A DNA stretch of 64,000 nt from Brevipalpus yothersi (lineage: Eukaryota; Arthropoda; Arachnida; Trombidiformes; Tenuipalpidae), in contig QZCP01000049.1 in assembly GCA_003956705.1 (NCBI GenBank), forward strand, positions 8,334-72,333. Direction: 5' to 3'. The stretch's first letter is position 1, and each line of letters begins with the position of its first letter. The notes below the pieces were generated by a model that did not search any database, had not been told where the DNA came from, and saw only the letters and a list, made by a program, of their open reading frames with translations. The position numbers were made by a program, and so were the translations under genes. Below, piece after piece: positions 1 through 11,702 of the stretch.

Positions 1-26
1 GAGAGAGAGAGAGAGAGAGAGAGAGA
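1..26. repeat. (GA)n microsatellite at the window edge
   Basis: The window opens inside a pure GA dinucleotide run whose left end is not visible. Nothing else is supported between here and the TTC39 stop codon at position 500, which would be the 3' flank of that gene. Confidence 0.9.
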
Positions 27-499
27 AAGCTTCAAAATGTAGAGATTATTCTGATGTGGAGATGAAAACGAAGTTCCAAAGATTGTCGCAATGTTATGCA
101 AAAGATTTTTTTCGATAATTATATATCATGAGATTCATCTCCCATCAGAATTATCTTCCATCAGAATTGGCAACAGTAGAACTGAAAATTTTTATGGGAA
201 CAAAGATAAGTGTATTTGTGTGTGTGTCCTGTATGTTCACGGAGCACATATAAAAAAGATTTTCTTTTATTTTAATTGATTTTGAATCTGTGTTCAGGTT
301 CATAATGTGTGTATGAATGGATGTGCTAACAAAAAATTTACCAAGAATGTGACCTTGAACTTGGAATCGATCCATATACATAAAGTCTACCAACTACAAC
401 ACATTCAGCTCAGATATTGTACAGCAATAATAATTATGATATTGAATACTGAATTTGACTTTGAAATTTTTTGAGAATCAATTTACCCATGCAAATTGG

Positions 500-3400
500 T
501 TAGTCTTGCTCATTGACAATTTGTTCTTGCTCCTTAATAATTTGAGCTTCTTGCTGATCTTCTAATGCTCTTAGACAATAATGGACTCGAACATGAACAA
601 TCAATTCACCTGAATATTTAGTATAGTCATTTACCGATTTACGTAGAAATTCACTTGCTTTCTTTTGATCTCCCAATTCCATATAATCGATTCCCAATTC
701 CAATTGGCAACATGGATGAACATAATGATTGGATGAAATTTGTCTACTTCGGGCAACTATTTTTTCCAAACATTCAATCGATTCTTCGATTCGATTCAAG
801 TGTCGTAAACATGTGCCCTTGAGCAAATGCAAAACAGCCCAATCATCATAATCTAAATTATGTTCTAATGAAGAGAGAGGCGGAAAAAATGAAACAATTA
901 TCATTGGAACGAGGAAATGTGTTGATAATGATAATGATAATGTTCTTCGAATAGACGTTTTGTCTTACCACTTTCTTTGAAATTTTGCAGATAAATTTCA
1001 AGTTTATCCAAAATTTGTTCAATCAATTTGGGAGAAGTAATCACAGAAAATATGTTCCATACATAGAAAGCTTCCTGGTAGTCGAAAATAGTTCAAATAG
1101 AAAGATATTTCGAGAATTTTTCCTATTAAATCAATCAGAAAGTTAACTTACAAAGCCAGGAGCAACAAGTCGACCATTTTTTCGTTCAAATTCTTCAGCC
1201 TTGGCACAAGCAAATTTTTCCCTTGGCGTACTTTTTCCCGCGAAACGACGCTTAAGCTTTGGCACTTCTCTGAGGAGAAAAAAAGATATTTTTTTCATGA
1301 ATAATCAATATCAAACCTCACATAATGCTAGCTGATATTTACTTGATTAACTCTTTGATTTTTGGCTCCAAAGATGTATCTTTCTTTTCCATCATAATTT
1401 CATAAGTGAACGCTGCATACAGATAGGTGAAGGTACATGGTGACCACAAACTTTCTGTTCTCATACGATTTGCATACTCAGCAGCTTCATCCCATTTACA
1501 CTGGAAACTGTGGAAATATGTGATAAAAATTATTGCTAAAGCATTAATTGATGATAGTGATAATTACTTACGCATAAGACCACATAATTTCCCAATTACA
1601 CGCATTATGCAATTGTTTCCATTGATTTTGGACCTGAATTGCTTCCCTGAAAAGTTCAATCGATGGATCACAATGTCCATTTATTTGTTGATACTTTCCA
1701 AAAAATATTGGCCTGAAAACACTCTGAAAATGGAAATAATTTTAGCAATCAGTAGTATTATCAATATACAAGTAGTCAGCATTTGCTCTCAATTTTTGGT
1801 CAACTATCATGGGAAAAATCAAGCTAAGACTCACTTTTGGGCAACATTTGGATAGATGTTTCAAAAGATAATCGATCATTGACCAATTTTTATCTCCCCA
1901 ACCAATCATTGTTTCGGTGTACATAAAATTCATCAATAACATCATGATGGCAAATATTGATCTTCCGGTACCTTCAAGATCTGCCGCCGCTTTCAATTCT
2001 TCAATACCAAATTCTCGATCTCCTGAAAAGCCCATGAATTCTAGTATACGAAGTACTCGTGGTGGAGAGAGCCTCAAGACCTGATAGAGATGGAAGGGAA
2101 AAACAACATTGGTTAAGCCTAAAAGGGTCAGATAAAGGGATTAACAGACCGTTGTGTTTACTGTTATTATTCTTTCCAGGGATGAAAAAGATAGAGAAAT
2201 GAACTTCGAGCCCAATTCTGTTAAGCATGAAGCGAAAATTTCAACCGTTGTAATAGGAGCAATAAGAAGGTGAAAACATTCATACAGCCAGCATATTTTT
2301 CTACAAATAACGAACAAAGTTTTCTCAAAAGTTCTTAAAGTTGTCCTCGCACAATTGTAGAAGGGGCCATCTTGGTCAACTTCATGAGCCCCAAAGGATA
2401 TACAGCTCAGGTTTCAGCTCAGGTAAAACCTAGCTTTCAGTGTTATCAGTACATCTTCGGCAAGAGTTGCGTACTGATACAACATGGTTCCATCACCAGT
2501 TGCAGGCTATTTGGACCCAAAAATACACTAATTACTGGAAAAATCAATATGAAAGGGTGCCAACCTCCTCTATTTGCTTATACACCGTTTTAATGTTGTT
2601 GTTCAAATTTGCATCTTCTCTCGCAAAGAGATAGGTATGGATGATGGTGCGACCGTTGACAATTGTGTATCATAAACTTCTCTTCAGATCCTAGACATCC
2701 CCAGGCTGGCTAAAAGGCTCAATTATGGTCCAGGTAAGCTTTTCTATGATGAATGAAAATAACGCTTGCAAGCTCACTGATAGCTTTCCTCGAGATCCTC
2801 TAACATTGCACAATCAATTGTCCTGAAGACATGTAAGGGGTTGTGTATAGCTAGTAAAGTTTATGGCACACAATTTGGTATAGTCAAGCATAGCTCTTAT
2901 GGTTCCTCATAGTTGTACCTTATCCTAAAATCACTAGTTTCTCTTCCTCTACTTCTCGGGGTCTGAGCAGTGTTGAAGAAAATTTTTGGCAAAACTGTCC
3001 CATAGTGGATCCCCTTTTAACAGCTATCTATTTCTCTTGAGTCTCTCTCTCTCTTCTCTTTCACACACTTGCTACATAAACTTGAACTTTACACTATGAT
3101 AAAGTCTTGGGAAAGTGGCATATATAATACAATTGAGTCAGCTATTTCATTCATGATTGACGACAAGATGTAAGTTGATGATGAATATTTGTGTGATGGG
3201 AAAAGAATTTCTCTTTTACTTACCAGATTGTAGCTCCCATTTCCGGCTCGAACGCCGCTCTCAAACTCAGCTTTGGACTCTTCCGTTTCCCACTCTTTAC
3301 GTTGACTCAAAATTTGGGAACATATTCTTGGAATAGAGACAAGAGAGAGTGGTTTTGAAAATAAGATGAACGTGAGAATCTCTTTCAAGTTAAAGAGAAG

Positions 3401-5119
3401 AAGAAGACCATCATCAACATTATCATCAAAATAGAGGAACCACGAGACGCAGTCAAAAAAAGAGGGTCAAAGATCATGAAATTGAATCTCTCTTTTGTGT
3501 GACTAAATTCTTTTTACTCCTCCCTTTCTTTGATAATGAAGATGTATATTTTGACACACATATACATGTATACTCACTTGTAAGATTGGAATCCACATCG
3601 AAATCGGTAAGCTCCTTTTATTAAGCTCATAAAATTTTGATCCTGAATAAATGTTATCAAGGATAACATGAAAACCGAATCTGCATAGGCCAACTCTGCA
3701 TGTATCTCCTCTATGGTAATCATGATATTATCGATGACATGAGATGGAAGAAGATGAAGAAGAAGAAAAAAAATGAAACAAGTTTCAAAATGATCATCTT
3801 GTAAATTTTTTGGATCATGAAAAAAAGAAAATATTATTTATGATGTGTGAAAATGATCTCTCTCCAATTTTCATATTATTAATCATTATAAATACCTTCA
3901 GTGTAATCATCATAACTTGTACGTCGAATATAATCAAACCAGCCCATCTTACGCTTTCTATCAGCACTGAATTCGAGAGAATTTTTAAGTGCATCGATAG
4001 CTGTTTCGATTTCAGGCTAATGAGAGATAGAAAAACATTTATCATTAATGTAAATATCTTTAGGCTATACAATAAGACATCGGCTTTTCTATCTCTCGAA
4101 GATGGTCACAAGAAGGAAGTAGTTTGTCAAACCATGTTCTCAAATCACATGTCCATCACCTCAATTCCGTATAGTTAAGCTCATTGTTTGTCGGTGCATT
4201 GAAATTGCGTGTGATTGGAAGGTCAGTTTATATTCATTCTATTTAATTTGATTCAATGCTGGTTGCTTTTGATGACGAGGAACTGAAAAAAATTTCATTG
4301 ATCTTCAAATTTTTGGAAAATTTTTCTAAATTCCTGAAATTTGAAATAGGTTTCATCTAGGTTTTAGTTAAAAAACTTTTCGGAGCGAAATTCATGCATT
4401 TTTTGAGGTCTCATTTTTTTGAATGAACTTTTCGTGCAAAAAAGAATTCTTTCTTTTTCTCATGTTCACTTTTTATCTCCAATGTTCATTCAAAGATTTA
4501 TACATGGAATTGGGTTTCTGATCATAATCTGTCTCACCGACCCATTGATGGGGTCTGATCGTGTAAAATCATGCAAAATTTCAAGATGAAGAAGAAGAGA
4601 GAAATAAGAAAGACGTGTATCAATGATTCATTGAATATATTATAAATTATCATCTCCCATTTCATCTCAAGAAAACAGTCCACCAGTATCACGAGTACAC
4701 AAGTACTTGATTAGCCCCCTTCAAAAAAAATTAAACTATATTTTTCTTACCTTTTCAAATGTCATCCATGCTCGAAGCCAACACATGGTTGAATAGCTTA
4801 ATGTGTGATATAAACTTTTATTGAGTCCACATTTTAATTGTGCAAATGCGAGATCAAAATTATTGTCAAAAAATATTTTCGATGCTTCACGAGCTTGCAT
4901 CACTTGATCATGAATACTCATATTTTCATAATCAATCTTGGCAACACCATTTGCACTGATAGGTTTGGCCGTTTCAGTGGCAACATTTTCCACATTCGCT
5001 GAATTGTGATCATTTGACTCATTTCCGTTAACTTTTTTCTGTTCCAAGAAGGAAAGCTTCAAATTGATGAACAAAATTTCATGAGAAATAATCACTAATC
5101 AACTCACCGTTTTAACCAT
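500..5119 (-). CDS. TTC39: Tetratricopeptide repeat protein 39 family (TTC39), 11 coding exons
   Basis: Exons on the minus strand: 5119-5108, 5038-4751, 4016-3896, 3710-3578, 3326-3224, 2080-1835, 1723-1572, 1507-1343, 1269-1152, 1074-969, 864-500. All junctions are GT-AG, the sum is 1,809 bp and the product is 602 aa. The first exon carries only MVKT. The N-terminal half matches the TTC39/Iml2-type (DUF3808) domain: SLYHTLSYSTMCWLRAWMTF, EEEIHAELAYADS, LSPPRVLRILEFMGFSGDRE. The C-terminal half has TPR helices (CNWEIMWSY, KFACAKAEEF, YDDWAVLHLLKGTCLRHL). Mammalian paralogues TTC39A/B/C have poorly defined adaptor-like roles, TTC39B being linked to lipid regulation; which paralogue this is cannot be told. 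The protein should be soluble, with no signal or membrane segment. Its intron 5 (1.14 kb) is the longest and holds unexplained sequence. Confidence 0.9.
2081..3223 (-). other. Long fifth intron of TTC39
   Basis: This 1,143-bp intron is clearly longer than most others in the gene. No continuous coding frame of known type is visible. The stretch around 2370-2630 has weakly open plus-strand frames of 60-70 codons without recognisable motifs, so an old retroelement insertion is possible but not supported. A short CT run lies near 3040-3058. Confidence 0.5.
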
Positions 5120-6369
5120 TTTGGAATGTCTAGTTTCAATGAAGTGTTGTAGTTGATTATACACAAAACACCGGTAAAAAATTTTTTGTTTCTTTCCTTC
5201 TTCTTCTTATTTTTTTATATGTCTTTCAAACCACTAAAATAGTAATAACAATAATCATTTTCATGATAAAAATATTATCTGCACGTGTGAGTGTATACAT
5301 GAATGTACTGGAAACAACACGTTTAAAATAAAATTATACATACATTTTTTGATACAAAATCGAAACACACGCACACACACACCTCAGCTGGACACCAATA
5401 AGGATTTCGAATTCAGTTATATGTCAGTATAACATTTCCTCATTTTCTTGGCAAGTGGTTAAGAGGAATGATTACAGGCGATCATTTTGTGAATAGAAGA
5501 AGAAGATGATGATAAAGTATTGAAAAAGAGAGAGAGAAAAAAAACTGGTCACCAAGAGTAGATAAACAGGTAAAACTTTTTGGTGAGTCCAGGAAATTGA
5601 GATTGAGAGTGATTTTTCGAACTTGTCTCTTTGCTCAATTCTTTTTTTTTCGCTGATTTTCGTATTGAATGTAAGTGTATGTGAATATTGATGGTTGAGG
5701 AACGTTTAGATTGAGAGACAGGTCTATGAAAATTGGAGATTTTTTTTCTTCTTCTTTGGCTCGTGGATTCACATGTACACAGACTTAAATCACTGGTCGA
5801 TGATCGGTGGATGAAAAAATTTACCAAAACAACCCTCTCTCACTCCTCACTCTTCACTGAAGAGGAATGATCAGCATGATTTTTCCTTGTCAATGATGAT
5901 GCTTATCACATATACACACATCCATCAGCTTGCCTCGAGCTTAAAATGAAGAAGGACGTGATGGATGGGGACAAGAAGGCCACAAGAATCACGTTAATAT
6001 TGGTTGGATATCCATGAGGCGGAGATCTTGATCGAGATTTCCAGTTAATTTTGTGTAACAATCATGGCTTTATGGAAACAAAAATCGCCTCGCTCTCTTC
6101 TGTTTTGCAACACTACTAGGCAAGGTACATAATCTATGAGGAGAGACTTATCATTAAGACTTCTTTAATTTTTTTTCAGACTAATTGAGAAATTGACTTC
6201 ACAATGATCGTCATAAACAATACAACAAAAGTGACAAGAGAGAGAGAAAGAATTTTTGTTCCACAACCTCTGTCCACAGAAAGTGGGAAGGTAACAGGAT
6301 AATTGTGAGATCAGAATGGTGAGAAAAATAATCAATCTAAGTGACTGAATTTCCCATTGTGTTAGAAAA

Positions 6370-6372
<3 letters not shown>

Positions 6373-6432
<60 letters not shown>
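6373..6432. repeat. (GA)n microsatellite
   Basis: About 30 uninterrupted GA units. The long Ser-Leu reading frame that crosses it on the minus strand is an artefact of the repeat. Confidence 0.95.
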
Positions 6433-6433
<1 letters not shown>

Positions 6434-6713
6434 CATCCAGAAAAAATATTGAGTGTCGAGTGTGATCAAATATTTGGCCAAACCTTGACAGTGGAGGAGA
6501 GGAGAGAGATCATTTTTCTTATATTGGGCCAGTCCTTGACCAGTTCGATTTGGGATCAGTTCAAATTTACAAACCAGCGGGAGATAGAATATGTATAAAT
6601 AAATGGATAACTTTGTGTACACATTTCTTGGAATATTATCTACTTGGACACCATGAAGCCAAGTTACTTGGTGTCCGTTCTGGATCTTCGATTGTAGAGA
6701 ATAATTGAATAGA

Positions 6714-6718
<5 letters not shown>

Positions 6719-6758
<40 letters not shown>
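6719..6758. repeat. (CT)n microsatellite
   Basis: About 20 CT units, complementary to the GA run at 6373-6432. Confidence 0.95.
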
Positions 6759-6760
<2 letters not shown>

Positions 6761-7300
6761 AGTCAGGTTTGTTCTGATCTAGAAAAGTCACTTCTGGTCA
6801 CATGGATAAGCAATCTTTGTTCTTCTCTCCTTCTCTTGATTATTGGTACAATCAGTAAGAAGGAAGATGAGAAAAAAAGGCTGAAGGGAACAATTGAAGA
6901 GACTATGATAATTTTTCCTCATTCAAATGTATAGTCCACAATAGCATCTGTACCGGTTGACTGATCGGCAAGTTCATCCAATTTCGGTTGATGATGATCA
7001 CGAATATTATCACCATCACAAAAAGGCTCAACGATGATGACACATTAGCATCTCGTTCTGCATTTATCCATTGTGTTAGTACAATGTATGTGATATAATC
7101 TGGTGAGAAGAAGAAGGATAAAGTAGACTGGATTGAATTATATTATTATTACATGTATTCATTATCCGCCCTCATTGGGGACCGGGTTTTCCTGGCTTTT
7201 GGCCCCTCCAACCAGCAGTCCGACAATGGGCTACACACACACATGAACGTATCATGAATGAATGGGGTCACAATCAGGTTGCCAGGGCAGAATTGGGGCT

Positions 7301-7309
7301 CACTATTTA
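7301..7309 (+). promoter_or_regulatory. TATA-like box of the secreted orphan gene
   Basis: A CTATTTAAG element lies about 100 bp upstream of the start codon at 7407 in a locally GC-richer stretch. A pyrimidine-rich initiator-like sequence with CA dinucleotides follows about 35 bp later (TTTCAACCAC near 7340). The spacing fits a TATA-driven, probably tissue-specific promoter. No transcript evidence is available. Confidence 0.45.
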
Positions 7310-7406
7310 AGGTCATCCCAAAGCCGTCGGGGCTACCATTTCAACCACTAGTGTGTATGAAGTGATGAAGTGATTAAAAAATTTTCTCCACCTCAATGTT
7401 AATACA

Positions 7407-8099
7407 ATGTTAATCAAAATTGCATACGTATTATTGATTACATTTTGTGGTATTATTTTATTGTCCACTGATCGTGGTCAATGTGCGGTTGCCGGTGGAG
7501 TGCGAGGTCCATCACAAGTGTCCTTTACCGATGACAATGGTACAACAATTACGCTAGATTTTTCTGACATTGAATTTTTCCCAGCCAACGATTTGGATCC
7601 ATTCTATTCGACGGGAAATTTTCACGATTTGTCCAACGATTCGGTATTGCCACCAGTAAATTTGCGTGAACAGTCAATTGTTCTCCATTTGATCGATGTT
7701 CTCAAGATTGACTCTGTTGATGAGGAGAGTCCTCGAATAGTGACAAGTGCTAAATTTGTCGTACCATTGCGAGAACGTTATCCACCGACTGAACTTTCCC
7801 GTTATTATATCACATTCAATGGTGTGCGAACAGCTCGTGATAGAAAATTTAACAACTATCAATTCGAAAAAGGACATGGTATTCCTCGTGAACGTAAAGT
7901 TTTGGCAAACGTTAACGTTCAACGTCACCATGTGTTTGGACGTAAAGTGATTCGTTTCGCTTTTGTTCATTCTTATAATCGAGGATTTCCTCAAACAATC
8001 TGGCTAACCGATGATGTAGCCTGGAGGAGACCCCCATTGAGACATATTGGTAAAGTTCACACGCGTCAAGGATGGGCTAAAATGTGGGCTGATCCATGA
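7407..8099 (+). CDS. Secreted protein of unknown function, 230 aa, single exon
   Basis: I do not recognise this family. Residues 1 to about 26 form a clear signal peptide (basic MLIK start, hydrophobic LLITFCGIILL core, cleavage probably near GQC-AVA). The mature protein of about 200 aa has no cysteine, so it would be disulfide-free. It starts acidic (FTDDNGTTITLDFSDIEF) and ends basic, with many Arg and His residues (RHHVFGRKVIRF, AWRRPPLRHIGKVHTRQGW) and several aromatic residues. Alternating hydrophobic stretches suggest beta structure. The gene is intronless, has a TATA-like element about 100 bp upstream and an AATAAA at 8215-8220, so it looks like a complete small transcription unit. A cuticular, salivary or gut protein is possible but unproven. 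Confidence 0.75.
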   Translation: MLIKIAYVLLITFCGIILLSTDRGQCAVAGGVRGPSQVSFTDDNGTTITLDFSDIEFFPANDLDPFYSTGNFHDLSNDSVLPPVNLREQSIVLHLIDVLKIDSVDEESPRIVTSAKFVVPLRERYPPTELSRYYITFNGVRTARDRKFNNYQFEKGHGIPRERKVLANVNVQRHHVFGRKVIRFAFVHSYNRGFPQTIWLTDDVAWRRPPLRHIGKVHTRQGWAKMWADP

Positions 8100-8214
8100 A
8101 GGAAAAAATGATAATTTCTCGAAAATTTTAGAGAGAAATTTTTTGAGAAAGAAAAATTTCTCAAAAGACAAGTTATTATCACAACTATTTATTCAATTGG
8201 GCTTTATGGATGCA

Positions 8215-8220
8215 AATAAA
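8215..8220 (+). terminator. Polyadenylation signal of the secreted orphan gene
   Basis: Canonical AATAAA 116 bp after the stop codon at 8097-8099. Confidence 0.55.
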
Positions 8221-8296
8221 AAACAATTCCGTCTCCAAATTCTTTCATCATTTGATTTTCAATTGTCAATTATTCACTAATTTGCTCAGAAAATAC

Positions 8297-8301
<5 letters not shown>

Positions 8302-8337
<36 letters not shown>
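8302..8337. repeat. (GA)n microsatellite
   Basis: About 18 GA units between the two plus-strand genes. Confidence 0.95.
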
Positions 8338-8340
<3 letters not shown>

Positions 8341-8509
8341 AAAAAGAGGAGGCTCAAGAATTGGCTGAGGAAGTTCTAGAACGAATGGGCAAAAGCAAGG
8401 TTAGAGATAGCTTTGGGAAAGAGTCAGCTTCACCATTTAATTTCATGGCGTTTTATATTCATCTCATTTTGTATTTGCCGCCTTCATAACTTTGTCGCTC
8501 ATTATTAGA

Positions 8510-8530
8510 TATCGATATCTATATCGATAC
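8510..8530 (+). promoter_or_regulatory. Paired TATCGATA (DRE-like) sites upstream of the IQGAP-like gene
   Basis: Two copies of the 8-mer TATCGATA start near 8511 and 8522, about 150 bp before the ATG at 8680. In Drosophila this 8-mer is the DNA replication-related element bound by DREF, common in promoters of proliferation and housekeeping genes. The motif and its duplication are seen; the function here is inferred. Confidence 0.45.
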
Positions 8531-8679
8531 TCGAGACTTAACCGTTCAAAAATTTTTGAGTCACTCAAAAATCAAAAATATTTACAATCAAAGGAAAATG
8601 AGCGGTTGAAGTTGTTGTATTTTTTTTGTGGTTAATTTATCATGATGTGATTAAATGTGATTTGATTGGGTGAAAGATA

Positions 8680-11199
8680 ATGGAAGAGCTTCGTCAGGTT
8701 TACTGTTCTATGAGTATCAATGAACAAGATTATATAATTGAAAGTGAAACTCAACGATTGACAGAGAAAGTGGTCAATTTTATCAAGATAAATCGTGAAC
8801 TCAATGAACGTATCGAAGAGATGGATGGTAATATTGGTCTTTTGGTTCGTAATTCACGATTGGCCCTGGATGATCAAGCTTTGAAGAGAATTAAATCAAG
8901 TTTAAGCAAATCGTCTGCCAAAGTTGCTCGAAAAATTGCAAATTCAAGTAGAACTAACAATGGACCTCCAACAACGAATACCTCTACAGCTAAGCCAAAT
9001 TATTTGCATGATATTTTCAATTTCAATCGTGATTATTGTCGCAAACTACAGTCTTATCAGCATCTATTTTATGCCCTCCAAACTCAGCCTCGATACCTGG
9101 CACGGCTCTTGTTCACTGTGCCTAGCTTTCAAGTAGCATCATTTTTTAAGAATTGCATTTATTCACTATTCTTTTGTCATCCAACTGAGCGTGAAGTATA
9201 CTTATTGTGTCGATTGTTACGAGAAGCACTTCGCGAAGAAATTCGACACAAAGTCACTAAGCCTACAGATATAATAGAAGGTGATCCTGTTATAATAACA
9301 ATTACACTCGATTGTCATCGTGCTCATCGACAAGCGCTTTTTGATGCCTACAAGCCTGTGATATTGGAAATACTGTCTCATAATCAGCCTATTTTGTGTT
9401 TAGATCCTGTGGCTTTGTATAAAGATCATTGTCTCTCATCGAACGGTGAAGTTGCTGGTAACACTGTTTCTTCTTCCAATTGTAATCCTGGTGCTATAAT
9501 TTCTTCACCATGCATTCAAAATTGTGATGAAAAATCATCATTACAAGAGATAACCATCGAAAAAGCGCTTTCAGATAGATTAGTCCAAGAAAAACTTGCT
9601 CAAAATATACCCCTTGTTATTCGAACGTGTGATGCCATATTAGATATAATGCTATCTCCCGAATTCATCGAAATGATTCCCTTTGGTCTTCGATATATTT
9701 GTAAACATCTGGATAAATTTCTTGCCGAAAGATCAGCTCCATTCTACTCGGAAGATGATCGTATCCGGGTGATTGCAAACGTTATTTTCTCACGCTGGAT
9801 AAGGCCATGCATTCTTTTCCCTGAAGCTTATCTTGCCAATATTCGTGATGTGGAAAAGCGGACAAGCTTGAAAGGACGTCGAAATTTGAGTGGTGTTTGT
9901 AAACTTTTACAAGCATCAGCCAGTGGTAAAAAAGTTTTTACATTCTCATCAAATTTGTCCGGATCAACAACCGCCACTTTTCTTCAAGAAGTAACCGATA
10001 TCAATGCTTTTCTTGATCGTTCTTGGACAAGATTCAAGCAGCTAGTCGATCTGGTTTGTTGTGTTGAAGAGATTTCTGATTTTATTGCAATCAATGAGTA
10101 CACTGATGAAAGCTACTTAAAGCCTCCACAAGTTACCGTCACACTTCAAGAAATTTTGGAAGCTCATTCCATACTTTTCAAATTTCGTCAAGAGATTGCA
10201 CCAAATCCGGAACAAGATCCTATTGATAGAGAATTCCATCAATTAATCAAAGACTGTGGCCCACCTCATGAAGATTTACATTCTCTGTTAAACTGTGATG
10301 CTTCCTACTTAGACTCGATTGGTCAAGATGAAATAATGGGCACTGAAGTTACTCTTAAACTTCGAACACGATCTGTGAACGATATCAAAGTTACTCCCAA
10401 CATGACCATCAAAGCCAAGCAAGCGCTGTTAGAGTTGATTAAGATCAGAGTCAGTTGTAAAGATTTGAATCAAGTGCTTTTCGCTAAAGTTGAAGATGAT
10501 GAGAATCAAGCGTTCATTGCCTACAAGAATCAGATAGTGTGGAGCTTATCTTCCGAATTACGAAAACACTCTGTTATGCTATCAACCACCGGTAATGATT
10601 TGTCCAGTTTACTGGATTTTGCAATCGCTAACGTTAGACATACGGAAGCAAGAAATTTTGACGAAGTTGTGATGATGATGACCAACGATGTGATCCACTC
10701 TCTACAGTATCGAGAGAAGCGTTGTGTCGAATTGCAACGATTAGATTCTACGCTCAAAGATTTGCTTCGTAAGCGGGAATATTTGCAAGAAATTCATCAA
10801 TACTATGAGAAATATTTGAACAAGTGCCGAGCGAGCTACAGATTAAATCCGTATCTGGATCGAATCAATCATGGAAGTGATCACAAGCCATGTTTCAAAT
10901 ACTCAGCTTCCAAATTGAAAGAGAAGGGAATCTTGGTTTCACTGGGTGATGTTAAGCCATCTCAGCTGAAAAAAGTTCGCTTCGAAATCGCTCCATCTCC
11001 TGAATCTAGTTTGTGTATAGAAATACGAATGTTCCAACGTAACATTGAGATCGCTAAAGTCAAATTGGATCTCCAATATCTTTTAAGGCTACAGTATGAT
11101 GGCTTGAAAGTAGTTCCACTTTTAGGGAAAGCTCATGTGAACGTGAATCACCTGATACTTTTCGTAAATTGTAAATTTTATGTAAAGAAAAACAGATGA
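8680..11199 (+). CDS. RasGAP/IQGAP-like protein without CH or IQ domains, 839 aa, single exon
   Basis: After a short coiled N-terminus (residues 1-90), residues about 110-430 match the GAP-related domain of IQGAPs: NRDYCRKLQSYQHLFYALQT, then REVYLLCRLLREALREEI, then a degenerate RasGAP signature (FSRWIRPCI where IQGAPs have YYRYMNPAI). Residues about 470-570 continue as IQGAP linker, and about 580-770 match the RasGAP C-terminal domain (TEVTLKLRTRS, YEKYLNKC). IQGAP GAP-related domains bind Cdc42/Rac-GTP without hydrolysing it; that activity is likely here but untested. Metazoan IQGAPs are about 1,600 aa with calponin-homology and IQ segments, all absent. An in-frame TGA 9 bp before the ATG fixes the start, so the N-terminus is not missed upstream. 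A spliced upstream exon entering downstream of the TGA is not excluded. Confidence 0.85.
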   Translation: MEELRQVYCSMSINEQDYIIESETQRLTEKVVNFIKINRELNERIEEMDGNIGLLVRNSRLALDDQALKRIKSSLSKSSAKVARKIANSSRTNNGPPTTNTSTAKPNYLHDIFNFNRDYCRKLQSYQHLFYALQTQPRYLARLLFTVPSFQVASFFKNCIYSLFFCHPTEREVYLLCRLLREALREEIRHKVTKPTDIIEGDPVIITITLDCHRAHRQALFDAYKPVILEILSHNQPILCLDPVALYKDHCLSSNGEVAGNTVSSSNCNPGAIISSPCIQNCDEKSSLQEITIEKALSDRLVQEKLAQNIPLVIRTCDAILDIMLSPEFIEMIPFGLRYICKHLDKFLAERSAPFYSEDDRIRVIANVIFSRWIRPCILFPEAYLANIRDVEKRTSLKGRRNLSGVCKLLQASASGKKVFTFSSNLSGSTTATFLQEVTDINAFLDRSWTRFKQLVDLVCCVEEISDFIAINEYTDESYLKPPQVTVTLQEILEAHSILFKFRQEIAPNPEQDPIDREFHQLIKDCGPPHEDLHSLLNCDASYLDSIGQDEIMGTEVTLKLRTRSVNDIKVTPNMTIKAKQALLELIKIRVSCKDLNQVLFAKVEDDENQAFIAYKNQIVWSLSSELRKHSVMLSTTGNDLSSLLDFAIANVRHTEARNFDEVVMMMTNDVIHSLQYREKRCVELQRLDSTLKDLLRKREYLQEIHQYYEKYLNKCRASYRLNPYLDRINHGSDHKPCFKYSASKLKEKGILVSLGDVKPSQLKKVRFEIAPSPESSLCIEIRMFQRNIEIAKVKLDLQYLLRLQYDGLKVVPLLGKAHVNVNHLILFVNCKFYVKKNR

Positions 11200-11702
11200 A
11201 GCTCTCACATTCTATTCAGATACATTGCGTCATTTTTCATCAAATCAGACTAAACTATTTGGTAGTAAGAGACCATCAGATTATAATATGATGATTACTC
11301 ACTCTTCCGGTCACATTCCTCCTGATATCTGGTCTCAGATTATCTTTATTTTCAACATTCTTTCCATTTCGAACGGAAAATTGGAGTTTTCTTCGAGGTT
11401 TGTTGAAACTATATTCATAATAAAGAAGATTCTTAGTTATCTCACAATTTTTCAATATTCCTCACAATGATTTTGAATGATTTGATCTGAACAAATTGCC
11501 TATGATAAGTGACATCTTTGATGACAAAAACTTTGGTGAAATCAAACCTTTTAAGGATAAAAATGGTTTTAATCGACGATGACTCCAGAATCACATTCTA
11601 ATCATAAGAGTTGGTCAAATGTGAGTGATCTGAATGGATAGATAAAGAATGTTTTTGGAGAGCGCGTGATAATGGATATGGGCAATAAAGATGGAGTGAA
11701 TT
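11200..11702. other. Convergent 3' flanks of the IQGAP-like gene and UBC9
   Basis: This stretch separates two convergent genes. An AATAAA at 11419-11424 is a plausible polyadenylation signal for the plus-strand gene. A weakly open plus-strand frame (11225-11470) has no motif and is most likely 3' UTR. Confidence 0.5.

Larger units (their letters stand above)
5120..7300. other. Intergenic region with two GA/CT microsatellites
   Basis: This is the 5' flank of TTC39 (divergent) and upstream region of the secreted gene at 7407. It holds poly-T/poly-A tracts, a (GA)n run at 6373-6432 and a (CT)n run at 6719-6758. The two runs are in opposite orientation about 290 bp apart, so they could pair as an inverted repeat. 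No gene is supported. Confidence 0.6.
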
